This document shows positions 20,401-32,229 of a stretch of 40,895 nucleotides of DNA, in pieces (position 1 is the stretch's first letter; every line of letters begins with the position of its first letter). The notes under the pieces are model-generated. The model was not told where the DNA came from. It saw only the letters and a list, made by a program, of their open reading frames with translations, and searched no databases. The stretch comes from Parachlorella kessleri (lineage: Eukaryota; Chlorophyta; Trebouxiophyceae; Chlorellales; Chlorellaceae), in the NCBI GenBank assembly GCA_001598975.1, contig BBXU01002340.1, forward strand, positions 1 to 40,895, written 5' to 3'. Position numbers and translations under genes: made by a program.

Positions 20401-22260
20401 GCGTCACATCTCCTCACCAGCCCCTCCTAATGCCACTCTCATCAACTCAATGGTCGCAATTTGCAAAACCCCGGCATGCTCAAATGCAGCTAGACCGCAC
20501 AGCTGCGACAACGGAGCCACTAGTGACCCAGGTAGCAGCAGGCAGGAGTCCCTGCTAAGCGTTCAAGGGCTGACAGGCAACGCCAGCTGGTATTTGGGAC
20601 AGAATTTTAACCAAGGTATTCCTGTCCATACTGCGCCTTGACATGCAATACTACAGACCCGAACCCACCTGAACACATTGTACGGGTTGCTATCTGAGAC
20701 GGGCGTGGGCGCAAGCAGCCGCCGCAGCACCGGCCTGCCCCGCCGCTTCCGCTTGCCCAGCCAGTACTCGTACACAGCCACACGTGTGGTGTCCCGTGCT
20801 GCAAATAGAGGCAGCAAATGCTGGCCACTGTTAGCTCATACAAGGTGGCAGTGTATATGTGCGAGGCCCGTGCATGTCTTTGCAGCATAGCATGCCGCAA
20901 TGTCCTTGACCCTGTCCCCAATTCCTTCCCAGGCCCGCTCCCTCCCTTCCCTTGGGTTCCCGTCGTCACACCAGCAACTCACTTGAGCACGTCTCCTCCA
21001 GCATGGCCAGCGCGTCCTCCCTGGGCAGGTGGTCCGTGGTCGCGCAGGCCGCCACGCTGGTGCGCTCCGCGGGCGCCGCGCCCGCAAACGCCAGCGCGTG
21101 GTCGGTGGCAGCGGCGTTGGTCACCTCCAGCCGCCACAGCATCATCTCAAACCGCTCCTCAGGCAGCCGCTCCTGCACAGGGAGCCTGGCTGAGTGGTGT
21201 ATAAGGTGCGCGCCGCGGCACATGGCAACTTGCACCCCCCCCCCTCCTTTGCCGCCTTAAGGTGCTCCCCACATACGTCCTGCTGCGCTTGGAGATGCGG
21301 GAGAACCCTCCATACGAAGGAATCCACGCCATCTCCACAGCCTTGCGGAAAACCCCACTGGATTCCCAGGACCAGTGTGTGAGTGAGTGTTGCAAGGTGG
21401 CAGCACCGCAGTCCACCCGCCCACCTGGCCCCGGTTGAATCGCTCCAGCCAGGCCTCATCCTCCGTGTCCATGTCATACTCCACAAAGGTTGGGTCATCA
21501 TAAGTGCCGCCCGTGGATCCTGCAGGGCCGAGCAGCTATTTACACCTTAGTACCCAGGCTGAAGCAAGCCACGCAACGAATGTTCCCCAGCATGGAAGAT
21601 TTGGCGAGGGAGACTAGATGCAGCCCTCCAAATAGATTGAGCCGCTGGACTCCCCAGCCTCCTGTCAAATACAATAGTTGCCTAGTCTACACTGTTGCAG
21701 TAAACTTTTCAAACCAACATTTTGTTTGTTCAGCTCGATGGAAACCCACACAGCCCAGAGAAAACTAAACAGTTTCCACAGGTAGCCCCACCTTTGGGTC
21801 GGATGTAGGTATTTCGTTCCCGCCAGGTCGGCACATAGTCTTGCCTATAGGTAACTATCCGCACCACGCCAGGAATCGGAATCTCCTTGGCTCCCTTGGG
21901 ATCCACCTTGACCATCTTTGGCTGCAGCAGGCCAGCCCCAGCGTGTGTTGGGCGCACAGCTGGCACACCAGTGCCAACTAGCCGTGGCCAAAATTCAGCA
22001 TAAACACAGTGCAAGCTATGAACCTTCACAATAAGCAAGCGTGGTAGCGACAGCCTGCAAGGGGGCGGCAGAGTGCACCACCAATGCATGGCCTTGGACA
22101 GCCTAGTTACCTTCTCGTTCTCGGCGTCCAGCGCTGCGTGTTTATGCACCACATCTCGAGCAGGTAATCCCTCTGTGCTGTCCAGAAGCGAGAGGTCCCG
22201 TACTATCTCCAAGGGACGCTGCACATCGAGGGGCCTGGCCCGGAAAGCCCTGGTCGTCAT
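17413..22260 (-). CDS. EPL1: Enhancer-of-polycomb-like protein (EPC/EPL1, NuA4-type acetyltransferase subunit)
   Basis: Exons: 22260-22111, 21921-21792, 21519-21425, 21172-20983, 20798-20669, 20160-20004, 19538-19470, 19169-19036, 18910-18851 (uncertain), 18781-18617, 18370-17806 and 17592-17413, about 674 residues. The N-terminus (TTRAFRARPLDVQRPLEIVR) matches the EPcA start SFRARxLD. The family order follows: IPIPGVVRI, YDMDTEDEAWLERFNRG, ERFEMMLWRLE, VAVYEYWLGKRKRRGRPVLR, then EKMKMIQANVHKGLDLFEML with VKRERKKRDLV. Later RIGRGGRLILDRC matches the conserved RxGRGGR motif. EPC proteins scaffold the Esa1/TIP60 histone acetyltransferase in NuA4. The last exon is basic and Pro/Ala-rich with RRGPGRPPK, an AT-hook-like core, suggesting direct DNA contact. 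Exon 9 is the weak point: the best-looking acceptor (TTTCCTAG, bounding an exon from 18963) breaks phase, so a poorer internal acceptor was used. Confidence 0.88.
19418..19446. repeat. CCACCA/CA microsatellite in an enhancer-of-polycomb-like intron
   Basis: A run of CCA and CA repeats (ACCACCACTACCACCACACA and onward) sits just downstream of exon 7 of the minus-strand gene. It is simple-sequence DNA without coding signal. Confidence 0.6.
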
Positions 22261-23087
22261 GGCGGGAAGCAAGGCCCCCTTCCCAGGGGGGAGACTGAAG
22301 GCTACAGGGCGTCAAATACAAAAGCCGAGATAGCAGGCTGCCCTTGCTGACACTCGAAGCTGATCAACCAAGATGACTTTCAAGGCTTATTTCTTTCGCA
22401 AGCATCACCCGCTGCGCATCAGTCTAGCTGCAAGTAGAATGAAAATGCAGCGTCTTCGCGTTGAAACAGCCTAACACAGGATATGCTTGGCCAGCAGTTC
22501 AAAGTCGACTTTGGTATCCGGTACGGCAGCATGTACTGCTCCCTGGGATGCAGTATTGACATCTTTCCCATCCCAAAATTCCGTCATGCAGGAGGGTGTA
22601 GGACTTTGTGGTCTTGCACATTCCAGCACTGGCCCAAATGGAAGCCACACGAAATTTGGGCAAAGGCGTAGCTCAACCCATCCCTTCTTACCAACTTAGA
22701 TAGCAGTTTCAGTTTCTGCTAGCAGTAGAGATTGGCAAGATTTAGTCCGTCCATACAGGGTGCCCTGGTGCACATTAAAGGTCCATTTTGTGGTTGTTTG
22801 ATGCATTGCGCTGCAATGCATTGGGTGTCAAATAGCTCTGCTAATACCCTGGCTATGGTGGTCATTTTGTGACGGGGGTGCTTGTGACCTGGACAGTTCT
22901 TGTTCTCGTTGTTTCCCCGTCCATCATTCCTTGATAGGCATATTTGCCAAACTGTGGGCATCTGACAACATTTGAACAGAGGAAATAATGGCACTAGCTC
23001 TCACCAGTGTGCTGTTGCCTTCCAGGACAAGCGATCGAAGTCGAAATGGCAAATTTGCATATGGCTGCCAGTACCAGATACCAGGAC
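22261..23087. other. Intergenic region: 3' flank of the disordered-protein gene and promoter of the enhancer-of-polycomb-like gene
   Basis: 827 bases between two tandem minus-strand genes. Short frames at 22483-22699 (plus) and 22719-22994 (minus) show no splice continuity or family resemblance. The part near 22700-22990 is AT-rich. I see no recognisable poly(A) or TATA element. Confidence 0.45.
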
Positions 23088-25033
23088 TCAGCTTTGACCA
23101 CCTGTTGCTTGGCTCCCAGCAGCCATGAAAGCCATATAGTCCTCGAAATAGTGCTTGGACTGCAAGTTGCGCAGCCCAGGACGCCCCTGCGCATTGCCTG
23201 CCCCAGCACCGCCTTCCTGCCCCTCCATACCGCTGCCTGCTTGCTGCAGGCAGTCAGTAGCTGCCGCTGCCTGCTGCTGCACAGGCGGCTCAATCTGATA
23301 GTTGCCTGGTGCTTCTGGGGCCGGTGTGTGGACTGCCTCGGCCCTGACCATCTCACGCAGCCCATCTGGCTGAGATGTGACATGGCGCTCTCTGAAGCGT
23401 TTGCTGCTAGCACGGTCCTCCCTGTCGTGAGTGTCCCGCAGCAGGGCGATGCTGCAGCAGGAAGGAAGTGTGTTGACTACAAGGAGTCTGCCATGTGCGC
23501 AGCAGGCAGTTTGATGTGCACCTCTGGAGATAACCAGGGCAAGGCAGCCTGCAGTCCAGGGTTTGTTCGCACAGTAACCAAGTAGGCCCAGCAAATATGC
23601 CATCTCACATGTTGGGGGGCAGCCTTATCCTGGGAGCCCGCTGGTGATGGCCCAGCAGCGCACTCGTGCCTCCAGACAAGTAGGTGCTGGCCGCTGGCCG
23701 TGCTGCGGTCAAGTGCCTGCAATTTGCTTGAGGGGTGCGCTCCAGCGGCCGGGCATAGTGAGGTCCGGGCTTACCCCGCCTTGTCCCTGGCATCAGCCCC
23801 TGTTGCCGCAGTGCCGCTCCAATTCCTTGAGTGTCGGTTTGCGACTGGGGTTGCAAAGTGCCATTGGCGGGCCGTCCTTCCAGCATCCTCGAGCCTACCA
23901 ACAGGCTAGGCGCGCTTGCAGGGCGCGCTGGATTTAGGGGGTCGCTGAAACCCAGCAGGTGTGCCTGTGCTGCATCAGCAATGTCAACCCCTGTGAAGAT
24001 AACTGGCACAGGGGTCCCAGGGGTACCAATGATGCGCTGGCCCCGAAGCTGCTGCTGCCTGGTGAGCGGCGAAAAACTGCCCGGTCCCCGCCCTGTGCTG
24101 CTCCTCCTGTCGCCGCTGTCGCCATTAGGCTGGCTTTGTTTACAGGTGCGATCCCTGGCTGCCTTGTGCACAGCGCTGGACTGCGCTGATTGAGCTGAGG
24201 CGCCCTGGCCGCAGCGGCTGATGCGGGGGGTAGTTGTACCCCCTGGTTCTGAGAAGGCCACGGCTCTGGCCTTGATCATTGGGCTGCCTGGCCTACTGGC
24301 CCCTGCTGGGACCTTGAAGGAGGGGCTGGACAGAAGTATAGCCGGTGGAGCGCCCTGGGCAACTGAGAGTAGCCGCATGCTCTTGCTTAGCTTGGGCTGG
24401 CTGGAGGTTGCTGCCTTGCGGGCCGCCTTACCGGGCAAGGCGTCAGGGGCTGCTTTGCTGCGCGGCTTGGGAGGCTCAGTTGTCATCCTGCGCACAGTCC
24501 TCGCCCATACCAGCGCTGAGTGACTGTACAGCGATTGCAAGATACCAGCCCAGCATATAACAGGATGAGCAGGCCTTTGCACACCCAGCTCTGCTCACTC
24601 ACCGGTCCAGCAGCACCACACTTAGAGGTTTGCTTGCCTCCTCACCCGCCACCAAGCCCGTGTTGAGGCCCACGTGGCTCTGCATAAGCTGCCGTTGCTG
24701 CTGCGGATTGTCAGGGCTGTACTCCGCAGCGGGGCTGGCATCCGGACCAGGGTTTTTCCGTGGTTTTACAGCAGTGCCTTTCCGTGCTTGAAGGTCTCGC
24801 TGCCCTCTTGATGAGCCAGCGGCAGGGACTGCTTCTGCGTAAAACGTGACTGGATGGCAGCTTGCAAGGCTAAGTGGCGCACCCCCTAGCTTTCTCGCTG
24901 GCTGCTCTTGCAGCACAAGCTCTGGGCCAAGTGAAGGCCGTGGGCTGGACCGCCTGGATGCAGAGGTCCGGCCGTCCAACCATAGTGTCGCGGCATCAAG
25001 CTGGACCAAGAAGGGATTGCTGCGCCTTCGCAT
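23088..25033 (-). CDS. Unrecognised basic, disordered Ser/Pro-rich protein
   Basis: Exons: 25033-24603, 24523-23609 and 23451-23088. This gives 1710 nt and 569 residues, phase-consistent, with good GTGAGT and GTGAGA donors. An in-frame stop lies 9 bases upstream of the chosen ATG. I do not recognise a family. Most of the protein looks unstructured and basic, with many Ser-Pro/Thr-Pro sites (SPRPS, GTPGTP, RPGSP) and Arg/Lys patches such as KPRSKAAPDALPGKAARKA. Slightly more ordered islands are KLSKSMRLLSVAQ, IIGTPGTPVPVIFTGVDI and the acidic end LQSKHYFEDYMAFMA. Such composition is common in nuclear or cytoskeletal regulators phosphorylated by cyclin-dependent kinases, but this is only a hint. 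It lies in tandem between the WAPL and enhancer-of-polycomb genes, each with its own intergenic space. Upstream non-coding or additional first exons cannot be ruled out. Confidence 0.65.
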
Positions 25034-25610
25034 CTTCGTTCACCGTGCTGGCGCTGTCGAGCGAGTCATCTCCAAGCAGGCAGGCTATTCCAGACTGTCA
25101 TCTCCAAGTCTCAGATACCCTACGTGATAGTGGAGACAAGCTATTAACCGTTGTGACCTACCCACGCGCTTGTGGTATTTTACTAAAGAGCGCAAGGCTG
25201 ATGTGGCAAAGGCGCAAATGACAGCTGGCCTGGGGTGCCATGAGCTGTCTCTCAGGAGAACAGGATAACCGGCAGCTGGTACTGCCGGGATTGCAAGAAG
25301 GACCACGGTGAAGGCTTCTCTAAAGACCTCAGGCGAAAGTTACCATTACAAAAGCAAAGCACGAGGCAAAATGTATAGCGCCATTCTTTGTACGCTCAGT
25401 CAAAGAGACGATAACAGGAGGGAAGAGCGGTCAGCAATTAGCAAAAGTGGTCGCACGGGAGGCACTCTGGAGTGTGCCAAGAGACTTTCGTGTTACCTTC
25501 ACACTAAATACTGAAGCAGCATTAATTCACCTAAGACGGCTACTATGGGGTCCTTGCCTGTTGTATACATCCACTTGCATACATCAAATTAACGCCTGTC
25601 ATCTCCCAGA
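25034..25610. other. Intergenic region between WAPL and the disordered-protein gene
   Basis: 577 bases holding the 3' UTR of WAPL and the promoter of the next gene. A plus-strand frame at 25308-25514 has no supporting signal. The minus-strand TGTAA at 25346-25350 is listed separately. Confidence 0.45.
25346..25350 (-). terminator. UGUAA poly(A) signal of WAPL
   Basis: TTACA on the plus strand, about 260 bases beyond the WAPL TAG stop at 25611-25613. Confidence 0.45.
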
Positions 25611-28600
25611 CTAGCGTCCTTCTCCTGCCTCACCAAGCTGCTGCTGCTGCTGCTCCTGAGGAGGAGCCTCCACCCCAACAAGGGATGCTAGCAACTGCCG
25701 CAAGCTCTCCTCGTTGCCCTTGGTCATGGCTCCAGCGCTTACATAGAAGAGCAGGCAGCGCCGCACTGCCGCCGCCACTGGCTTCAGGGAGCCAGTAGGC
25801 AGCAGGGCGGCCGCCTGCTGTCGCGCCGTGGGGCAGCCCTCCACGAGAAACCCAAGGAGGATGGAAGTGTACACCTCTACAATGGAGGCAGCCCCTGCAG
25901 CGTCAACTGGCTCCGTTGGGCACCTCGCTCACTACTTGGCCAGTGTGCCTCGCAAGTGCATCTCAGCCAGAATGCAGAGGTTAGTCACCACATCACCTGA
26001 GATCACCTGACCACGAAGAAGAACTGGCGGTCACCCAGGCCTAGCAGTATGCAACGGTCTGCCTTGCGCGAGCGATCCATGCGGCTGGCCTGCCAAAGCT
26101 GACCGTAGTAGCAAGAACGGGAGCCAAGTCAACCAAGATGTGCAGACGGCCGTGTGCAGCTCAGCCTACCTCCTTCCCCGCATGCCTCCATCTCCTCCAC
26201 TGTGACTTCCTCAGTACTCAGGGTTGACAGCCGCCGTTCCAGCGGGGCAGCTGGATCAGCAGCTGCGTCATACCTGCACAGGAAGGAAATAACACACACG
26301 CAGGGCTCCTTCACAGCGACGATGCAGCCAGATGCCATCAGGTGTGAGGCAACCATTCTATGAGCTTGCAAAGCTTGCAAACACACCTGCCATGCCACCA
26401 TCCATGCCATGCCACCATCCATGTCATGCCCCAGCATGCAAACAAACAAAAGCAGAGCTGTCATGCAGTCATAGCGAGTCTCCCGTCTGGTGGGTGCACA
26501 TCGCACGCAGAGCCTAGTCATTGCTGCACTCCTGTGTGTGCCATTCCGTTGGCAATGGGTCCCACCTGGAGGCGGGAACGACAGAAGCCAACAACCCCGA
26601 CAGCAGCGGCACCAGCGCCACCTCCTCGCTCCACCCGCCGCCGCTGCTGCTGCTGCTGCCGCTGCTGCTGCTGCTGCCGCTGCGGCCGCTGCTGGGGCTG
26701 GCACTACCACGCTGACGGGGCGCTGGGAAGGTAAGCAAGCGCAAGCGCTGGCGCCAGTCCCGCTGGTGCTCCATGAGGTTGATGAGTAAGCCCAGGCAGC
26801 AGCTGACCTCGTCAACCCAAGTCTCAAGCTCCGCGGCATCATGTATGCAGCCTGCGAGAGCAACCATGAAGGCTGCAAGTCTGGGCATGACTGGCGAAAA
26901 CGGGTTTTTACAGGCGCCATGCGTGCAGCCTGCGACTCTGCAGACCTAGGAGGCATGGCCGCTGAGGAACTCCAATTGAAGTTCACAGGCACTTTGGGCG
27001 GGTTTAGCCGTTGGGAAGGTCACACCATGAATGCTGCCTCAAAGTCGGTTCCCACCACCAGTTCAGTCAGCGCCATATGTATGCGAAGTGAAGTTATCCA
27101 CTGTCTTAGTATCCACTGTCTTAATGAGTGGACTGACAGGTGCATGCTGCCCTGTGCGTTGTATCCCGCTTGAGCAACTTCCTCACTAGCTTATTTTCCC
27201 TACAAAGAGTAGCAAATCGCTGCTAAGGGCCTTCGCCCACCCACCTCTGCCCCTACTTCAACCAAGGTTGCTTAATTTCAATTCCCACAGGAGCACCGCA
27301 TGCTACATACCTTTGTTCTTTGGTCCTCCCTGCGCTATCTGTGCCAGCACTGGAGGCACCACCTCCAACACCCCGGCTGCCACCACCGCCTCACAACCGG
27401 CAGCGTTGTTCTGTGTCACGTTCATCAGCACCGCCAGCAGAGCGCGCAGGCAGTCCTGCAGCAGGAGTCGCCAGGGTGGCTGGGTGATGGCAGCATATGG
27501 TAATAAATGCCTTTCGTGCTGGACCAGTGTCTGGCTGACGAGGAAGCTGTCAGGCAAGGGCTGGTGGTGATTGGAGGCAATGAAAGAGATCAGAGCGCAG
27601 TAAAAGGCAAGAATAGGGAGTTCCTCCACCAAAGTCCCCCCACCATGGCATTCCAGCTACCGCCCAAAAGGGTGCAAGCCCAGACGAGGCCGGCACGAAT
27701 GGCATGAATTCAGTTTTCCCTGGGCTCCATTGCGGTAATCCTACCTTCTTGAAGCCGCCAATGAGCCCCTGCTGCCCCAAAAGCTCCACCTGCCGCACCA
27801 CCCACACTACCAGTCCAAGCTCTTCGCCGCCGCCGCTGCTGCTGCCGCCGCTGCCAGCCCCTGCTGCAGGCTCACTGCTGCCCTTACTGCTGCCGACCCT
27901 GACTGTCAGCGCTGTCAGGTGGGCCTCGTTCTCTGGACAGGCGAAGCAGGCATTCTCCAGCACGGCCAAGGCCCTGCGGCACAAGGGGCAGCAGAGTGGA
28001 GTGCAGTGGTGTGTGGCGCATCTGACGCGCACAAGCCTTGCACCATGAATGGTGTCTTGGGGCCCTGGCATCGATAAGGTTGCAGCTTAGGTCCCAGTAA
28101 GACCAGCACTGAAGACACCATGACCTCCCAACACTACACTTCTAGTGCAGCCAACCATGTTTCATAAGTACACGCAGGCCTCAGGTGACTCAACTTTGAG
28201 GAAGTCGACATCGTAAGCCCTCTCAGGTTTCCTGCTTCCTCGCTGGGACGTTACCCTGCCCACCCACTCAGTTGCCACTCGCCCCAGGCGAGCCTTAGAA
28301 CAAGGCAAAGCCACCAGCGACACAAACCCCTAGCAACACCAACTACGCATCCCCTCTCACTCACTTGTGTAGCTTCCACAAGGCCCTGACTGTCCGCATG
28401 GTGGGCGCCGCGTCGCGCAGCGCTGTGCCATGCTGTGCTGCCAGCTGGGCCACAGCGCCCAGAGCGCCCGACTCGCGCAGAGCGTGCTTGAAGGGGTCGA
28501 TCTTCATGCAGTGCTGGTTGGGGTCCAGCACGGCTGCAGGAGGAGAGCAGGAGGGGCAGAAACCATGCTAAGCAATAATAGCCCAGTGCTCCAAGGCACA

Positions 28601-31152
28601 TTCACAGGACACCTGGCATATGCCGCGGCGCACCAGGCTCTGATTGACAACGCCCACTGCTATGCCGCCATACAACCCTTACACACAGGAAGAAAATGCT
28701 GTTAAGTTAGCATCCCAGCAAGCTGAAAGCACACCATTATTTTCAACTCATCTTATGCAAGATCATTGATGACGCCAGCCAAACCCACCTGCTAGCGCCG
28801 CCAGCACAACTGAGGCTGGGTGCGTGGCCTCCTCCTGCGGCAGCAGCCGGGCAAAGGGCCCCTCCCGCAGCACCTTGAGGATGCGGCCCGCGAAAGAGGC
28901 GGGCGCGCCGCTGTCAGCAACCCCCTGCTCAACCTGCAAGCCAGCAAGCTGGGATCGCAAAGGGCTATGTGAGTGGCTGGGGAAGACAGGACGTGTGTTC
29001 CTGGTAGAAGGGATAAGTGCAGGGGAGCTGAAGAGCCTCGCAAAGCGTGCATGTCAACCGAGGCCAGAGCTTAGACAGCAGGCACTGGCTGCTTGCGCGA
29101 CTCCCATGCTGCCCTCCCTGCCTGAAAACATAGCCAGGAAGGAATGGCAGGAATAGGTACTCAGCACAAGTGCGACATCAGACGTGCTCCACCCTCACCC
29201 CGCCTCTCAAGCCTACCCGCGGGGTGGGCATGGGGGCACCGCCATACCTTAAGCAGCGCGGCTGCCAGCTGCGCTGTCTCCTGCTTAGCCAGCAGAGAGG
29301 GGTCGGCGTCCGCTTGGCAGAAGTAAGCCAGGATGGCAGCTGCCCCCAACGCTAGCACAGCATCTTCCTGGAAATTCGCCTTGGCTGCAACAGAAGTTGA
29401 ACATGAAGCATGTAACCAGAGGTCTAGTCTCCACACTCCCACTTTTCGTGCCAACGATTGCATTGAGGCCATACGGGCATGCAGCGCGAGAATGAGGAGG
29501 TGATATGGTCAGCAGAGGCGCTACTTGCAGGCTCCAATTTACACCCTGCACCACAACATGCACCACCCAAAGCTTTGCCCATGAGCATATGCCAGCCTGG
29601 CAAGTTTCCCTACCATGCACATCCCTTGACACCCAGACAAACATAATTGCACTCTCCCAGATGGCTTCACCCCGACCCCAGCAGCGGCCTGGCAACCTGC
29701 AGCCAGCTGAGCGAGGCTTGTGCTGTAAAAACTGAAACCGCCACGCCCTGCCCACCTAGCGTTTCCAGGATCTCCTCCGCCACGCCCCCGCTCCTCAGCG
29801 CCAGCCGCCCCCGCCTGCTGCCAGCCAGGTCCAGCAGCGCCACCACGCTCTCCCGCTGCGTGTTGGCGCTGCCGGCCAGGCACAGCCCCTCCAGGGCCCA
29901 CAGGGCGTCGTCGCGGTACCGCGCCTGCTCCCCGAGCTCCTGGGCCTGCACGCGTGGGGAGAAATTGGTTGAGTAGCCTGTCTAATACCACGGTAGCACT
30001 ACTGACAAGGTACCCGGACAGCAGGGGTTCAGTCTGGCTGCCAGCAACAAAATTTCTGATCCTCCTTATGCAAGAGGACCCATTGACAAGCTGAGCCACA
30101 GTCGCATCACCAAAACCCGCACCACAGCACCTAGCTGCTGTGGCAGGTTGTAAAGGTAGGGACAGACCTCCATGACAGTCTGTGCCGGGGCGCTCTCCCG
30201 CAGTGCAGCAGGGTTCAGCAGCCGCGCCATCGCTACAGGAAGGGTTGCCCTGGGTGAAACCACGGGCTCCGCGCCACCAGCTGCCGCTGAATCACGCAGT
30301 ACTGCCGCTGCCGCTGTGGCTACTGCACTGCGTGGTGCTGCTGCAAGTGGGACCACAGAGGCTGGGACTGGACAGGCCTTGGGTGGCGCTGCAAGTGCCC
30401 TGGGCTTCTTGGGAGGAGCCTCTACCTGCATGACAGGGTGCGGTGATCTGCTGGGGATCCCAGCTTCACCAGTCGACATGGCAGGACTATGGCAGCACTG
30501 GTCGATGAAGTTGCCATCACCCAATTGCCCAACAGGCACGGAGCATACACAAAAGTGGGCCAAAGGCTGGCTTAGACATGACAGTTGCAGCGCTCACCTC
30601 TCCGTCAGTGTCTGGGCTGCTCGCCTTGCGTTTGACTGAGGGAGACGCCGCTGCTGCTAGTGCTCCTGCTGTGGCTTTGCTGCCCTTGTTTGGCCCCAGC
30701 AGCCGGCCTGACCTGCTGGCAGGTGCTGCGCCGCGCTCTGCTACTGGTGGCTTGCCGACTGCGCCTGCGCTGCGCTGGTTGCTGCTTACTGACCGCCCTG
30801 ATCCCTTGCCGCCGCCCGCACCCACGCTTTTGGGCTTGCCGAAGACCTGCTTCTCACTTTTCAACAGCTGGTGCAGTCCCGACGGCTCCGCAGCTGGCTG
30901 GTGCTCTTGAGCTGCACGGCGTTTGCCGCCACTGGGTCTTCCTGGAGCTTTTGTGGCTGGTGCCTTGCTGGCGAGGGGAGAAGCCTGCTTGAGGATGGGC
31001 GAGGGGGCTGGGAGACTTTCGGGGAGCCAGTACGGATCCTGGGCCTGATCGTCGTGGCAAAGCCGAAGCGGGGCTTCCTTGACAGGTGACTGCAGCTGAT
31101 CTGGACCAAACACGTCCTGCTCTTTTTTAGCCCTCCTGCTAAAAGTCTTCAT
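25611..31152 (-). CDS. WAPL: WAPL (wings apart-like) cohesin-release protein
   Basis: Exons: 31152-30598, 30425-30168, 29945-29756, 29384-29248, 28933-28789, 28533-28365, 27973-27745, 27455-27311, 26872-26566, 26273-26170 and 25894-25611. This gives 2523 nt and 840 residues, with phases matching. The start MKTFSRR resembles the plant WAPL start; residues 8-260 are disordered and basic. The helical-repeat WAPL domain begins at VMEAQELGEQARYRDDA (from about 269) and continues with ALWALEGL. Then LAVLENACFACPENEAHL, CLRALLAVLMNVTQNNAAGC, LGLLINLMEH, ALVPLLSGLLAS and SIVEVYTSILLGFLVEG follow in the order of plant WAPL. WAPL binds PDS5 and opens the cohesin ring to release sister chromatids. A polyserine stretch from CAG-type repeats lies before VPLLSG. 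Exon 2 uses an unusual GTCTGT donor, but only that junction restores the motif. A possible extra exon lies in the 27310-26873 intron. Confidence 0.85.
26391..26424. repeat. Two-copy 17-base tandem repeat in a WAPL intron
   Basis: CATGCCACCATCCATGC at 26391 is followed directly by a second near-identical copy from 26408 (last base T). It lies in the intron between exons 9 and 10 of WAPL. Confidence 0.65.
26639..26695. repeat. CTG/CCG trinucleotide repeats encoding polyserine in WAPL
   Basis: Interrupted (GCTGCT)n on the plus strand gives AGC/AGT-type serine codons on the minus strand. They form two runs of five serines with glycines inside the WAPL domain. The frame is kept across the repeat, so it is a tolerated loop. 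Confidence 0.65.
27095..27123. repeat. 15-base tandem duplication in a WAPL intron
   Basis: TATCCACTGTCTTA at 27095-27108 recurs at 27110-27123. On the minus strand, the frame across it stays open and runs into MALTELVVGTDFEAAFM, a possible cassette exon discussed in the findings. Confidence 0.6.
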
Positions 31153-32229
31153 GACATGGCACTGCCAACGACGCCTGCAGGGAAGTATTCGCCTCACAGA
31201 TTGCAGCAGACACCACAGGAGTAGTAAGGGCTATCCCGGGCTGTTCCGTTTCCAGCAGTGGGAGGCGACAATTTAGAGTGCCACGGTGGAGGTGCACCCG
31301 CTCTTTTTCAAATTCTCCCTAGAGGCCTCTAGAGGTCCTGTCTCTGTAATCGATGTAACCACCCTCAGTCAGTCCCCAGAGGTACGTCTGCTAATAGCTG
31401 ACTTCAGTTCGACTAGTATAGGAGACCCAAGTGAACTCAATGGGTTACAGGTATGCAAGCCTTCGGTTTGTGATAGGCGGGGTTTGAATATGGAGTTGGT
31501 GGAATGGTGGGCTGGTTGTGAGGACTAAGTACCAGTTGTTGTACCGCACGCATGCTACAGAACAGTAGGCCTTATGAGCGATTGTTGTGTAGGGTGCATG
31601 TCAGCAAAATCCTTATTTGGTTCCCATTTAGGGTTCCCATTGTAATATTGCACCCATCGGAGGACTCCATATATATGGATCAAGCCACGTAAGGCAGGGC
31701 ACTTGCTAAGCAATAATTCACTTTGTGACTCGATTTGGAAAGGCATATGGCTCAGTGCCCAAACTAGCAAAAGTAATAAGGCCTGAAAAGTCATAAAGTG
31801 GATACAGACAAGAAAATATCAATCTAGTAAGCAGTTTGCAAAGTTTGCATTTGGGAACAAAGTAAGCAGTGGCAGGAAGCTCTTTTGCCTACAACACAAG
31901 TCAGCAATTCAACATTCTTTAGGCCACAGTCTTGAACCCTAACTTAGTAAGCACTCCATCATCTAGCAGTTAGGTTGTAGTAGGTAACAGGGGGTTGGGG
32001 GCTGGACACTAGCATGTGAACCTAGTAGTAGAACAAAGTTAGCGGAAGCAGTAAACTAGCAAGGACATAATGTCTTCTTCCAAGAGTTTGGTGACTCCAA
32101 AGCACCGTGGACCAAATAACATTGATATCATCAATGAGCAACTCATCAAATGTCAGTCAAATGTCAAATGTCAGTCCAACCTCAAGCACAACTGTACAGC
32201 AAAACCCACCAAGCGGCGGCCCGCTGTGG
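31153..32229. other. Intergenic region upstream of WAPL
   Basis: 1077 bases between the WAPL start and the stop of the next minus-strand gene. The part near 31550-32100 is AT-rich, as expected for a 3' UTR. A minus-strand TGTAA (TTACA at 31445-31449) lies about 780 bases past that stop. Frames at 31286-31528 (plus) and 31555-31794 (minus) show no family resemblance or splice support. A palindromic cluster lies at 31319-31335. Confidence 0.45.
31319..31335. repeat. Overlapping perfect palindromes
   Basis: CTAGAGGCCTCTAG (31319-31332) is a perfect 14-base palindrome, and CCTCTAGAGG (31326-31335) is a second one overlapping it. They lie about 170 bases upstream of the WAPL start codon, so they could be a dimeric factor site, but chance is possible. 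Confidence 0.45.

Noticed and set aside
21142..21300. Extra enhancer-of-polycomb exon reading QQDVCGEHLKAAKEGG
   Set aside because: The direct junction from 21425 to 21172 is in phase and joins WLERFNRGQ to ERLPEERFEMM as in the family; no good donor follows the candidate exon.
22483..22699. Short plus-strand frames resembling a transposon remnant
   Set aside because: No terminal repeats, transposase or reverse-transcriptase motifs were seen, and a loose likeness to the frame near 31555-31794 did not hold up on comparison.
31286..31528. 80-residue plus-strand frame upstream of WAPL
   Set aside because: No homology recognised, no splice or poly(A) context, and the composition is non-coding-like.
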